DNA of 64,000 nucleotides from JBBROS01 sp038229135 (GTDB lineage: Bacteria; Pseudomonadota; Alphaproteobacteria; Acetobacterales; Acetobacteraceae): positions 1-64,000 of the forward strand of contig JBBROS010000001.1 of the NCBI GenBank assembly GCA_038229135.1, written 5' to 3'. Both the position numbers and the translations under genes were made by a program. Below are positions 1 to 8,296 of this stretch, piece after piece (the stretch's first letter is position 1; every line of letters starts with the position of its first letter). The notes under the pieces are model-generated. The model was not told the DNA's origin. It searched no databases and was given only the letters and a program-made list of their open reading frames with translations.

Positions 1-33
1 CTGGGGCCGACCGTACTGCGCCGTGCGGCCCCG

Positions 34-61
34 GGATCGCCACGCTTCGCTCGCGATGACG
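34..61. repeat. Dispersed palindrome family 1, copy 1 (right half)
   Basis: This is the right arm (GGATCGCCACGCTTC..., then CTCGCGATGACG) of an intergenic palindrome found complete at 30660-30749, 49276-49365 and, diverged, at 8201-8289. The left half is poorly conserved here or lies before the window edge. Confidence 0.7.
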
Positions 62-114
62 ATAGAAGGCATGTGCGAGGCTCCTCCCAAACCCCCGCGA
101 TCGGACCCCTGACC

Positions 115-1719
115 ATGTGGGACCTCCCCCGCCAACAAGCCAACTTCGCCGCCCTCAGCCCGATCAGCCTCGTCCGCCGCACCGCGGACGTGTTCCCGCA
201 CCGCACCGCCATCCTCCACGGCGACCTCCGCCAGAGCTGGGGCGATACCCACACGCGCTGCCGCCGCCTGGCCTCCGCCCTCGAGCGCGCGGGCGTCCGC
301 CGCGGCGGCGTGGTCGCCATTATCGCCCCCAACACCCCCGCCATGGTCGAGGCGCATTACGGCGTCCCCATGCTCGGCGCCGTGCTCAACGCCCTCAACA
401 CACGGCTCGACCCGGCCACCATCGCCTTCACCCTCACCCATGGCGAGGCGCGTGTGCTGCTCGTGGACCGCGAGTTCGCCGCCACCGTCCGGGACGCGCT
501 GGCTCTCCTGGACAGCAAGCCGCCGCTCGTCATCGACATCGAGGACAAGCTCGCCCCGCCCGGCATCCCGGTCGGCAGCATCGGCTACGAAGCCTTCCTC
601 GCCAGCGGCGACCCCGAATACGACGCCCAGCTTCCGCCCGACGAATGGGACGCGCTGGCGCTCAACTACACCTCCGGCACCACCGGCAACCCCAAGGGCG
701 TCGTCTACCACCACCGCGGCGCCTACCTGAACGCCGTCGGCAACGCCCTCACCTGGGGCATGGCGCAGCACCCCGTCTATCTTTGGACGCTGCCCATGTT
801 CCACTGCAACGGCTGGTGCTTCCCCTGGACCGTCGCCGCGATGGCCGGCACGCATGTGTGCCTGCGCCGGGTGGAGGCGGGTGCCATCCTCGGTGCCATC
901 GCCACCCACGGCGTAACCCACATGTGCGGCGCACCCATCGTGCTCGGCATGGTGCTCAACCACCCCGGCGTACAGCCGCTCGCCGCACCCGTACGCGTCA
1001 TGACCGCCGGCGCGGCACCCCCCGCAGCCATCCTCGAGGGCATGGAGCGCCTCGGCTTCGACGTGACCCACGTCTACGGCCTCACCGAAGTTTATGGCCC
1101 GGTCCTGGTCTGCGCCTGGGACGATGCGTGGGACAGCTTGCCGGACGCAGAACGCGCCACCATCCGCGCGCGCCAGGGCGTCCGCTACGCCGTGCAGGAG
1201 GGCATGATGGTGGCCGACCCGGTGAGCCTCGCCCCGGTGCCGCAGGACGGCGCGACCATGGGCGAGATCATGCTGCGCGGGAACATCACCATGAAGGGCT
1301 ACCTCAAGAACCCGGCCGCCACCGCCGAGGCCTTCGAGGGCGGCTGGTTCCACACCGGGGACCTCGCCGTGTGGCACGCCCAGGGCTACGCCGAGATCAA
1401 GGACCGCTCGAAGGACATCATCATCAGCGGCGGCGAGAACATCTCGACAATCGAGGTGGAAGGCGTGCTCTACCGCCACCCCGCAGTGCTCGAGGCCGCC
1501 GTGGTCGCCCGCCCGGACACAGTCTGGGGCGAGACCCCGTGCGCCTTCGTAACCCTCAAGGACGGCTCGGACGCAACCGAGGCCGACATCATAGCCTTCT
1601 GCCGCGAGCGCCTCGCCCGGTTCAAGATCCCCCGCACCGTGGTGTTCGGCCCGCTGCCCAAGACGAGCACGGGCAAGATGCAGAAATTCATCCTCCGCGA
1701 CCAAGCAAAGGCGCTCTGA
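115..1719 (+). CDS. AMP-dependent acyl-CoA synthetase (medium-chain/AlkK-like)
   Basis: A 534-residue adenylate-forming enzyme that should activate a carboxylic acid to its acyl-CoA with ATP in the cytoplasm. The phosphate-binding loop YTSGTTGNPKGVV is at about residues 185-197, the GWFHTGD motif near 410, the hinge region KDRSKDIIISGGENIS follows, and the catalytic lysine of STGKMQK is near 521, so all parts are intact. The ATG at 115 was preferred to a GTG at 73 because the family starts near MWDLPRQQANF; neither has a good ribosome site. It overlaps the next gene by one base. The actual acid substrate cannot be told from sequence. Confidence 0.9.
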   Translation: MWDLPRQQANFAALSPISLVRRTADVFPHRTAILHGDLRQSWGDTHTRCRRLASALERAGVRRGGVVAIIAPNTPAMVEAHYGVPMLGAVLNALNTRLDPATIAFTLTHGEARVLLVDREFAATVRDALALLDSKPPLVIDIEDKLAPPGIPVGSIGYEAFLASGDPEYDAQLPPDEWDALALNYTSGTTGNPKGVVYHHRGAYLNAVGNALTWGMAQHPVYLWTLPMFHCNGWCFPWTVAAMAGTHVCLRRVEAGAILGAIATHGVTHMCGAPIVLGMVLNHPGVQPLAAPVRVMTAGAAPPAAILEGMERLGFDVTHVYGLTEVYGPVLVCAWDDAWDSLPDAERATIRARQGVRYAVQEGMMVADPVSLAPVPQDGATMGEIMLRGNITMKGYLKNPAATAEAFEGGWFHTGDLAVWHAQGYAEIKDRSKDIIISGGENISTIEVEGVLYRHPAVLEAAVVARPDTVWGETPCAFVTLKDGSDATEADIIAFCRERLARFKIPRTVVFGPLPKTSTGKMQKFILRDQAKAL

Positions 1720-2291
1720 TGCCCCAGCCCAGCCACGTAACCGCCCTCGCCCCCGCCGACGAGAGCACGCTCCCCGAAGACCTCCGGCCCTATTTCCAGA
1801 AATGCCGCGACAAGCTCGGCTTCGTGCCAAACGTGCTGCAGGCCTGGCTGCTGCGCCCCGAGAAGCTCCGCAACTTCATCCGCCTCTACGACGAGCTGAT
1901 GCTCGGCCCCTCCGGCCTCAGCAAGCTCGAGCGCGAGATGGTCGCCGTCGCCGTGAGCAGCCAGAACCGCTGCTACTACTGTCTCGTCGCCCACGGCGCG
2001 GCCGTGCGCAAGCTGTCGGGCGACCCGCAACTCGGTGAGATGCTCGCCTTCAACCACCGTGTGGCCGAGCTGCCGCCCCGAAGCCGCGCCATGCTGGACT
2101 ACGCGGTGAAGCTCACCGAGGCCCCGCACCAGGTCGGCGCCCCGGACCGCGCGGCCCTGCGCGACGCCGGGCTGACGGACGCGGACGTGTTCGACCTGAC
2201 CGAGGTCGCCGCCTTCTTCAACTACACCAACCGCGTCGCCCACGGCGTGGACATGATGCCGAACGCTGAATATCACGGGCTGGCCCGCTAG
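1719..2291 (+). CDS. Peroxidase-related AhpD-like (carboxymuconolactone decarboxylase family) protein
   Basis: A 190-residue protein whose start codon overlaps the stop of the acyl-CoA ligase (TGATG), so the two are probably translated together. It carries the AhpD-type motif SSQNRCYYCLVAHG, with Cys85, Cys88 and His92 in the usual CxxC...H spacing of alkylhydroperoxidase-like proteins. Family members are all-helical and many act as thiol-dependent peroxidases. Coupling to a CoA ligase suggests detoxification or a side reaction in the same pathway, but this is inference. Confidence 0.88.
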   Translation: MPQPSHVTALAPADESTLPEDLRPYFQKCRDKLGFVPNVLQAWLLRPEKLRNFIRLYDELMLGPSGLSKLEREMVAVAVSSQNRCYYCLVAHGAAVRKLSGDPQLGEMLAFNHRVAELPPRSRAMLDYAVKLTEAPHQVGAPDRAALRDAGLTDADVFDLTEVAAFFNYTNRVAHGVDMMPNAEYHGLAR

Positions 2292-2349
2292 GCCGAGGAG
2301 CGGCGCATGGACGGGCACGACGATCCGTTGATCGGCGGCGCGTTCACAC

Positions 2350-3039
2350 TCAGCCGCCGGCGGCGGCTCGGTAGCTCGCCTCCACCTCGGCCTCCAGCAG
2401 AGCGGGGTTCGGCAGGTGGAAGCCGCCGCGCTTCACCACCACCAGCCCGTCGCGCTGCAAGGCGCTGAGGGTGCGGGAGACGACCTCGCGCCTGGTGCCG
2501 ATGCGCGCCGCCAGCTCGTGATGTGGCCGTGGCGGTGACACCACGCGCTCGCCCCCGCGTTGCACACGGGCCAGGCGCAGTAGCAGCGAGACCAGCCGGG
2601 GACGAACGGGCAGGATCGTCAACTCCAGCAGGCGGTCATTCTGCTCGCGGATGATCGCCGTCAGCTTGCGCATGACTTCGCGCGAAACGTTTGGCGCGGA
2701 CAGGGCGAAGCGCATGAACGGTTCGGCCGCGATGACGCAGAGACGCGCCCGCGTTAGCGCCACCACGGTGGTGGAGCGCCCCCCGCCATCGATCGCCGCG
2801 ATCTCGCCAAAGAGTTGCCCGGCGCCCATCTCGTTGAGAATGATCTCGTAACCGCTGCTGCTGCGGGTCAGCACCCGCAGTTCGCCCTCGGCAATGAAAT
2901 AGACGTCCGACGCAGGGTCGCCGGCCTCGAGCACGACTTGACCGGCATCGACATCGCGCCAGCGTCCGGCCGCGGCCAAGCCCGCCAGCGCCAAGTCGGA
3001 GAATGGGCGAAAGAAGGCGAAACGGCGGAGGTCATCCAT
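2350..3039 (-). CDS. Crp/Fnr family transcriptional regulator
   Basis: A 229-residue regulator with an N-terminal cyclic-nucleotide-type effector domain (the turn FGEIAAIDGGGRSTTVVA is the typical phosphate-cassette region) and a C-terminal winged helix-turn-helix around TRREVVSRTLSALQRDGLVVV. There is no N-terminal cysteine cluster, so it is not an Fe-S FNR. It converges with the AhpD-like gene; the 58-base gap holds a weak hairpin (CGATC/GATCG at 2321-2334). Its target and ligand are unknown. The DUF1127 gene diverges from it across 265 bases, so that gap may contain control sites for both. Confidence 0.88.
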   Translation of the reverse strand: MDDLRRFAFFRPFSDLALAGLAAAGRWRDVDAGQVVLEAGDPASDVYFIAEGELRVLTRSSSGYEIILNEMGAGQLFGEIAAIDGGGRSTTVVALTRARLCVIAAEPFMRFALSAPNVSREVMRKLTAIIREQNDRLLELTILPVRPRLVSLLLRLARVQRGGERVVSPPRPHHELAARIGTRREVVSRTLSALQRDGLVVVKRGGFHLPNPALLEAEVEASYRAAAGG

Positions 3040-3262
3040 GCCGTGAAACTTGCTGGGTGGCCCTATCGCGTCAAGCAGGATGAGATAGAAACGACCCGCG
3101 ACTTCCTACTACACAAATTCGGACGAGTTGACCCGCCGCAGTATACCTCCGATCCGTCTTTGGGCGTCACTCGACCGCCGGGGCTGGTCGGCATCGGACC
3201 GCGCGTGCGCGATGTGACCTGGAGCACAGCAGGATATCTCAGGGCTGGCCTATCCCGGATGG

Positions 3263-3280
3263 CGCCAGCTGCCGCTGGCG
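3263..3280. promoter_or_regulatory. Inverted repeat upstream of the DUF1127 gene
   Basis: CGCCAGC and GCTGGCG form a perfect 7-base inverted repeat around TGCC, ending 24 bases before the DUF1127 start. It may be an operator or a 5' leader hairpin. It does not resemble a Crp or Fnr box. Confidence 0.35.
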
Positions 3281-3304
3281 TCGGCCAGAAAGGATATCGC
3301 CCCC

Positions 3305-3514
3305 ATGCAAGCGCTCCTGAACCACCTGTCGATCCGTCGTATCGAGAGTAAGTTCGCGCCTCTGACTGGGCTGGTCGCCCTGTATCGGACGTGGCGCAAG
3401 CGCGCCACCGAACGCGAATACCTTGTGCAAAGCGACCATCGTCTTCGGATTGATCTGTTAGCTACCAGGCAGGAGATCGAGAGCGAAGTCTCGAAGCCAT
3501 TCTGGCAGTCATGA
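3305..3514 (+). CDS. Small DUF1127 family protein
   Basis: A 69-residue basic protein. The C-terminal half fits the DUF1127 (YjiS-like) pattern: WRKRATEREYL, a DHRLRIDLLATRQEI core and an ending in KPFW. A ribosome site (AGAAAGGA) lies about ten bases before the ATG. DUF1127 proteins are short alphaproteobacterial proteins; some have been linked to RNA-related regulation and phosphate or carbon metabolism, but this copy cannot be assigned a role. Downstream, 3515-3638 contains no convincing gene; one frame reads a hydrophobic run near 3536-3600 but has no good start. Confidence 0.8.
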   Translation: MQALLNHLSIRRIESKFAPLTGLVALYRTWRKRATEREYLVQSDHRLRIDLLATRQEIESEVSKPFWQS

Positions 3515-3638
3515 ACAGACGATTTGAATCCAGTTCCTGCTTCCGACGGCTGCGTTCTTCCTGGCCCTCGGCTCGTTCGTGTCTACCGGGCTGCCGAAAC
3601 CCGAGGCGACGGGGGTTGGCCGAACGCGTCGAGCGCGC

Positions 3639-4934
3639 TCAGCCCTCCACCGCCGGCTCCGGCATCGCGCTCACCTTCGCCACCCGCCGCCCGTCCATCT
3701 CCGTCACCTCGAACCGCCAGCCGCCGAACACGATCCTGTCCCCCTCCCGCGGCACCCGCCGCAGCAGCGCCAGCAGCAATCCGCCCAGCGTGTGGTAGCT
3801 GCCCTCGCTCGGTAGGTCCGGCAGCTCCAGCCGCGCCTTGATCTCATCGACGGGCATGGCCCCCTCCAGCACCATCGGCCCCTGCGGCGCGTCGGTCGCC
3901 AGCCGGTCCACCTGCGGCGACGCCTCCGCCCCCACGATCGCCTCCAGCACGTCGCCCGCCGTCACCACGCCCTCGAAGCTGCCATACTCGTCCATCACCA
4001 GCGCGAGCCCGATGTCGTCGCTCCGCAGCCGCTCCAGCGCATCCAGCGCCGTCGCCGTGTCCGGGATCACCATCGGCCGTTGCAGCGCCGACCCGATCGA
4101 CAGCGCGCCGCCTCCAAGCACCTGGTCCAGCAGCAGCTTCGCCTGCACAACGCCCACCACGTTGTCGATCGCGCCATCGCCCACCACGAAGCGGCTGTGC
4201 GGGCTCTCCCGCAGCGTGGTCACGATGTCCGCCTCCGGGTCCGTCCTGTCGATCCAGGCCAGCTCGTTCCGCGGCGTCATGATGGCGCGCACCGGCTTGT
4301 CCGCCATCCGCAGCAGCCGCTCGATCATCGTGCGCTCCTCGTGCTCCAGCACGCCCTCCTGCGCACCCTCGGCCAGCACCGCCCGCAGCTCCTCTTCCGT
4401 CAGCCCCTGCCGCTCGTCCGAATGCTGGCCGAACAGCCGCAACACCAGGCTCGACGACCGCCCCAGCACCCACACCATCGGCGCCCCCAGCCGCGCGAGG
4501 AACGTGAGCGGCCCGGCGATCGCCGCCGACACACGCTCCGGCTGCCGCAGCGCCAACTGCTTCGGCACCAGCTCCCCCACCACCAGTGTCAGGTAGGTCG
4601 TGATCACCACCACGATCGCCAGGCTCAGCGTCTCCGCCCAGGGCGCCAACAGCGGGAACGTCTCGAGCCACGCGCTGAGCCGCGCCGAAAGCCGCGCACC
4701 ACCGAACACGCCCGCCAGCACGCTCACCAGCGTGATCCCGATCTGCACCGCCGGCAGGAACCGGTCCGGGTCCTCCGACAGCTCCCGCGCCAGGGCCGCA
4801 CCCGGCACCCCCTGCCGCTCGAGCACCACCAGCCGCGCCCGGCGAACGCTCACGAGCGCGAGCTCGCTCAGCGCAAACAGCCCATTGAGCAGGATGAGAA
4901 CGAGGACGGTGAACAGTTCGAAGCCGAGACCCAT
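3639..4934 (-). CDS. CNNM/HlyC-CorC family membrane protein (DUF21, CBS pair, CorC_HlyC domain)
   Basis: A protein of about 431 residues. The first ~185 residues form a DUF21/CNNM membrane domain with four hydrophobic stretches, beginning FELFTVLVLILLNGLFALSELAL. A CBS-domain pair follows (motif MTPRNELAWIDR marks its start), then a C-terminal CorC_HlyC domain (SEGSYHTLGGLLL, GDRIVFGGWRFEV). Relatives act in magnesium or cobalt efflux and were historically labelled hemolysins. The ATG at 4934 is preferred over an earlier start at 4985 because it begins just before the first membrane helix. It diverges from the DUF3429 gene. Confidence 0.9.
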   Translation of the reverse strand: MGLGFELFTVLVLILLNGLFALSELALVSVRRARLVVLERQGVPGAALARELSEDPDRFLPAVQIGITLVSVLAGVFGGARLSARLSAWLETFPLLAPWAETLSLAIVVVITTYLTLVVGELVPKQLALRQPERVSAAIAGPLTFLARLGAPMVWVLGRSSSLVLRLFGQHSDERQGLTEEELRAVLAEGAQEGVLEHEERTMIERLLRMADKPVRAIMTPRNELAWIDRTDPEADIVTTLRESPHSRFVVGDGAIDNVVGVVQAKLLLDQVLGGGALSIGSALQRPMVIPDTATALDALERLRSDDIGLALVMDEYGSFEGVVTAGDVLEAIVGAEASPQVDRLATDAPQGPMVLEGAMPVDEIKARLELPDLPSEGSYHTLGGLLLALLRRVPREGDRIVFGGWRFEVTEMDGRRVAKVSAMPEPAVEG

Positions 4935-5014
4935 GCCGCTCCATACCGCAAATCCGCCGGAAGTTGCAGCGAAGGCAAGTTGCACCCACCCGAGCCCGGC
5001 GCTACTCGTGCCCC

Positions 5015-5494
5015 ATGCACGGCTTGCCCCCCTTCGCCCTCCTGCTCGGCTTGGCCGGGCTGATCCCGTTCGTGGGCGGCAGCCTGTTCGCGCTGTCGGC
5101 CGACGAGGATTGGCGCCGCATCGGCCTGCTGGCGCTCGGCAGCTACGGCGCCGTCATCCTTGCCTTCCTCGGCGGCGTGCACTGGGGGTTCGGCCTCGAT
5201 GCGGCCGACACGCAGACGTCCCGGGTCGAGCGGGCGCGCTTCGGCCTTGGCGTCGTGCCGTCTCTGATCGGCTGGGCGGGGCTGCTCGTCACCTATGTCG
5301 GCCTGCCCAAGACCGGTCTGCTGGTCATCGCGGCCGGCTTCGTGGCCACCACCATCGCGGAGGCCCGCGCCGCCCGCACCGGGCTCGTGCCGCCGGGCTA
5401 CATGCTGCTGCGCTGGGTGCTGTCCGTCGTGGTGGTCGTGTGCCTGGTTTCGGTCTGCCTCGTGCTCGCGCTGGGCGGGCGTCTGGCCCTGTGA
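5015..5494 (+). CDS. DUF3429 domain membrane protein
   Basis: A 159-residue protein with about five hydrophobic segments. The family hallmark GAVILAFLGGVHWG, which follows a short SYG element, is present at about residues 47-60. The function of the family is unknown. Its stop overlaps the start of the aldolase gene (TGATG), making it the first gene of a three-gene coupled operon with KDG metabolism genes, although a functional link to sugar acids is only suggested by position. Confidence 0.82.
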   Translation: MHGLPPFALLLGLAGLIPFVGGSLFALSADEDWRRIGLLALGSYGAVILAFLGGVHWGFGLDAADTQTSRVERARFGLGVVPSLIGWAGLLVTYVGLPKTGLLVIAAGFVATTIAEARAARTGLVPPGYMLLRWVLSVVVVVCLVSVCLVLALGGRLAL

Positions 5495-6108
5495 TGGCGC
5501 CCGTCACGCCCGGGCGCCTCGCAGCCGCCCGGGTCGTGCCGGTCGTGCGCACCGCCACGGCCGCGCTGGCCGAGACGGCAGTGCGCTGGCTGCACGATGC
5601 CGGGTTCCGCGTGTTCGAGATCACCATGACAGTGCCGGACGCGCCCGCGCTGATCCGCACGCTCGCAGCCGACCCCTCGGTCATCGTCGGTGCAGGCACC
5701 GTGCCGGACCGCGGCACCGCCGAAGCCTGCCTCGAGGCCGGGGCACAGTTCATCGTCGCCCCCTGGGTCGACCCCTCGCTCGCCGCAGTCTGCCGCGGTC
5801 GCGCGCTGCTGATGCTGGGCGCCATGACCCCGACCGAGGTCCGCGCCGCCCTCGCCGCAGGGGCCGACGTGGTCAAGATCTTCCCCGCCAGCTCCGCAGG
5901 CGGCGCCGGGCACGTCAAGGCGCTCGCCAGTGTCTTCCCCGGCGTCGCCTTCTGTCCCACGGGCGGCATCGCGCCGCACGAGGTCCGCACCTACCTCGCC
6001 GCCGGCGCCTGCTTCGTCGGCCTCGGCGGCGCCCTCGTCGACCCGGCCCGCATCGCGGCCAACGACCGCCCCGCCATCGAGGCCGCCGCCGCAGCAGCCC
6101 TCGCCTGA
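5494..6108 (+). CDS. eda: Bifunctional KDPG/KHG aldolase family protein
   Basis: A 204-residue class I aldolase expected to split 2-keto-3-deoxy-6-phosphogluconate into pyruvate and glyceraldehyde 3-phosphate. The Schiff-base lysine sits in DVVKIFPAS, the catalytic glutamate in FEITMTVP, and the phosphate-binding GGI and GLGGAL loops are present. Its length is normal. One-base overlaps join it to the DUF3429 gene before it and the KDG kinase after it, so aldolase and kinase form the usual KDG-to-pyruvate pair. The FEITM variant (commonly VEVTL in KDPG aldolases) leaves room for a related 2-keto-3-deoxy sugar acid phosphate as substrate. Confidence 0.9.
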   Translation: MAPVTPGRLAAARVVPVVRTATAALAETAVRWLHDAGFRVFEITMTVPDAPALIRTLAADPSVIVGAGTVPDRGTAEACLEAGAQFIVAPWVDPSLAAVCRGRALLMLGAMTPTEVRAALAAGADVVKIFPASSAGGAGHVKALASVFPGVAFCPTGGIAPHEVRTYLAAGACFVGLGGALVDPARIAANDRPAIEAAAAAALA

Positions 6109-7121
6109 TGGCCATGCTCGTCTGTATCGGCGAGCCCATGCTCGAGCTGAACGCGCAGCCGCCGGGGCCGGACGGCCGCACCCTCTTCCTCGAGGGCCCG
6201 GGCGGAGACGTGTCCAACGCCGCCATCGCCGCGGCCCGCCAGGGCGCCAGCGTCGCCATGCTGACCGCCTTGGGCAACGACCCGGCCGGCGACGCCTTCA
6301 TGGCGCTGTGGTCCGAGGAAGGCATCGACACGGGTGGGGTCGTGCGGGATCCGGACGCGCCCACCGCGACCTACATCGTCCGCCACGGCCCCCAGGCTGA
6401 CGGCGCCCAGGCTGAATGCGCCCAGGCTGAACGCGCCCAGGCTGAACGCGCCCAGGGCCACAGCTTCCAGTATTATCGCGCCAACTCCGCCGCGAGCCGT
6501 TTTGGCCCGGCCCAGCTCGACCAGGGCCGCATCGGAGCCGGACGCATCCTCTACGCCTCCGGCATCAGCCAGGCCATTTCGACCAGCGCTGCCGACGCCG
6601 TGTTCCAGGCCATCGCCCTGGCCCGCGCATCGGGCGTCGCAGTCGCCTACGACACCAACTACCGCCCCCGCCTCTGGCCCGCCTTGCGCGCAGCCGCCAT
6701 CATCCACGCCGCCATCGCGCAATCCCACATCGCGCTGCCGGGCCTCGAGGACGCCGCGGCGCTCACCGGCCTCACGGACCCGGATGCCGTGCTCGACTTC
6801 TACCTGCGCCTCGGGCCCCGCCTCGTCGTGCTCAAGATGGGGGCGGCCGGCGCCATCCTCGCCTCGCCCGAGGACCGTGTCCGCATCCCGGCCTTCCCCT
6901 GCACCCCGGTCGACGCCACGGGCGCCGGGGACACGTTTTGTGGCGCCTTCCTCGCCCGCATCCTGGCCGACGACGCTCCCCTTGCCGCCGCCACCTACGC
7001 CGCCTGCGCCGCCGCCCTCTCCACCTCGGGCTACGGCGCCGTGGCCCCGATCCCGCGTGCGGAGGCCGTCTGGGCCACACTCGGAGCGCGATCGCCTCGA
7101 GCGGCTTCGCCGGAGGCGTGA
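6108..7121 (+). CDS. kdgK: PfkB family sugar kinase, probable 2-keto-3-deoxygluconate kinase
   Basis: A 337-residue ribokinase-type enzyme. The N-terminus has the GGDVSNAAIAAAR glycine motif and the C-terminus the PfkB signature VDATGAGDTFCGAF with the catalytic aspartate. Adjacent to KDPG aldolase it most likely phosphorylates 2-keto-3-deoxygluconate to KDPG. At about residues 95-114 an insertion made of AQAER-like pentapeptides comes from a 15-base tandem repeat, placed in the lid region just before the substrate-contact YYRANSAAS stretch. The frame stays open. The tail ends at a stem-loop that includes the stop codon. Confidence 0.88.
   Translation: MAMLVCIGEPMLELNAQPPGPDGRTLFLEGPGGDVSNAAIAAARQGASVAMLTALGNDPAGDAFMALWSEEGIDTGGVVRDPDAPTATYIVRHGPQADGAQAECAQAERAQAERAQGHSFQYYRANSAASRFGPAQLDQGRIGAGRILYASGISQAISTSAADAVFQAIALARASGVAVAYDTNYRPRLWPALRAAAIIHAAIAQSHIALPGLEDAAALTGLTDPDAVLDFYLRLGPRLVVLKMGAAGAILASPEDRVRIPAFPCTPVDATGAGDTFCGAFLARILADDAPLAAATYAACAAALSTSGYGAVAPIPRAEAVWATLGARSPRAASPEA
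6391..6450 (+). repeat. 15-base in-frame tandem repeat within kdgK
   Basis: Four copies of a 15-base unit (CCCAGGCTGAACGCG and variants) run without gaps, followed by a partial fifth copy, encoding repeated AQAE(R/C) pentapeptides. Copies three and four are identical, which indicates recent duplication by slippage. Confidence 0.9.
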
Positions 7122-7130
7122 ACCGCCTCC
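7112..7130. terminator. Stem-loop at the end of kdgK
   Basis: GGAGGCG and CGCCTCC form a perfect 7-base stem around TGAAC, and the loop contains the kdgK stop codon. It lies in a convergent gap between kdgK and the AEC carrier gene and could end transcription from either side. No U-run follows, so intrinsic termination is uncertain. Confidence 0.5.
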
Positions 7131-7182
7131 ATCAAGCAACCCCCGGCCGCACTTGGCCGGCTTCGTCGGCGCCGGACGCGGT

Positions 7183-8112
7183 CTAGGGCCGCAGCGCCGC
7201 GAGCAGCACGGACAGGGTGATGATGGAAAGCGCCGTGCTCACCACCACGGTCCCAGCGCTCGAGGCGGCGGCCACCTGGGTGCGGCGTGCGAGGAAAAAA
7301 GCGTTGGCCCCCGTCGGCGCCCCCGCAGTCAGCACGATCACCGCCGTCGGCACCGGCCCTAGCCCGGCCGCATGCGCCAGCGCCCAGACCAGCAGCGGCT
7401 GCACCACGAGCTTCAGGACGGCCGCCACTCCGGTCTCCCGCACGTTCCCCTGCGCCGCGAAGTCCGGCAGGCTCGCGCCCAGCCCGAACAGCGCCAGCGC
7501 CGGGGCGCCGGCCCCCAGCATGGCCAAAAGCCGGTGCAGCACGACAGGCTCCGGCACGGAGAACGCCCGCCACAGCATCGCCGCCGCGAGCGACAGGATG
7601 ATCGGGTTCCGCACCACGCTCGGCAGCGTCGCCGCCAGCATGCGGACCGGGTTCCGCGTCCCGGCCCCATCCGCCTCGATCAGCACCGTCGCCATCGGCA
7701 GCAGCAGCATCGAGTGCAGCGCAATCACGGGCAGCATGATCCCGAGGCCCTCGGCCCCGAACGCCGCCGTCACCAGCGGCACGCCCAGCATGACGGTGTT
7801 GCCGTAGCACGCGTTCAGCCCCGCCACCCCGGCCTGCGCGAGCGTCGCCCCCATGACCCGCCGCGCCACCAGCACGCCCAGCACGAACACGACCAGGCAC
7901 GCGACGAAATACAGCACCGACACGTCCAGCACCCGAAAGCTCGGTGCCTCGATCACGGATGCGAACAGCAGCGCCGGGATGCCGACGTAGTAGGTGAGGT
8001 CGTTCAACCCCCGCAGCCCGGCTGCATCCAGCAGCCGGAACTGCCGCGCCGCGGCGCCCAGCAGGATGACCGCGAACACCGGCAGGACGATGGAAGCGAC
8101 CTCGGTCAGCAC
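7183..8112 (-). CDS. AEC (auxin efflux carrier) family transporter
   Basis: A 309-residue inner-membrane protein with about ten hydrophobic helices, a family-typical length, and N- and C-terminal halves each starting with similar helix pairs (LPVFAVILLGAAARQF; PALALFGLGASLPDF). AEC proteins move small organic acids such as malate or malonate or related compounds; the substrate here is unknown. The GTG start at 8112 has a strong ribosome site (GGGAGGAAG). That site abuts the arm of a family 2 hairpin at 8122-8140, which could hide it in the mRNA. Confidence 0.88.
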   Translation of the reverse strand: MLTEVASIVLPVFAVILLGAAARQFRLLDAAGLRGLNDLTYYVGIPALLFASVIEAPSFRVLDVSVLYFVACLVVFVLGVLVARRVMGATLAQAGVAGLNACYGNTVMLGVPLVTAAFGAEGLGIMLPVIALHSMLLLPMATVLIEADGAGTRNPVRMLAATLPSVVRNPIILSLAAAMLWRAFSVPEPVVLHRLLAMLGAGAPALALFGLGASLPDFAAQGNVRETGVAAVLKLVVQPLLVWALAHAAGLGPVPTAVIVLTAGAPTGANAFFLARRTQVAAASSAGTVVVSTALSIITLSVLLAALRP

Positions 8113-8121
8113 CGTCTTCCT

Positions 8122-8140
8122 CCCTCCCCTTGCGGGAGGG
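8122..8140. repeat. Dispersed hairpin family 2, copy 1
   Basis: CCCTCCC and GGGAGGG arms enclose CTTGC, followed by a GGGAGAGGGG tail. The same element with the same loop occurs at 25084-25106 and 43218-43238. This copy lies in the leader of the AEC gene and touches its ribosome site. Confidence 0.75.
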
Positions 8141-8200
8141 GCCGGGAGAGGGGTATCGGCACGGCCTAACCTCCACGACCAAGGCGCACCCGCGACAACC

Positions 8201-8289
8201 CGTCATCGCGGGCGAAGTGCCAGGAGCCACGGGCCAATGCTCTGCCCTCGACGGCCCCTGGACTGCCCCGCCTTCCGCCCGCGATGACG
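8201..8289. repeat. Dispersed palindrome family 1, copy 2
   Basis: The outer arms CGTCATCGCGGGCG and CGCCCGCGATGACG are perfect complements about 60 bases apart. The inner arms contain CCAGG and CCTGG. It lies between the AEC gene and the amino-acid binding protein gene. The inner part is more diverged than in copies 3 and 4. Confidence 0.75.
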
Positions 8290-8296
8290 AAGCTCT

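Noticed and set aside
117..1717. Long plus-strand open frame overlapping the first acyl-CoA ligase gene
   Set aside because: Its first 534 codons translate to Arg/Pro/His-rich text typical of a shifted frame in G+C-rich DNA; only the part from 1719 is a real gene.
3511..3638. Possible small membrane protein after the DUF1127 gene
   Set aside because: One frame reads a hydrophobic stretch near 3536-3600 but has a stop in front, no usable start and no ribosome site.
5398..5979. Long minus-strand open frames opposite the KDPG aldolase and many other genes
   Set aside because: They lack recognisable motifs and ribosome sites and mirror the codon bias of the real gene on the other strand.
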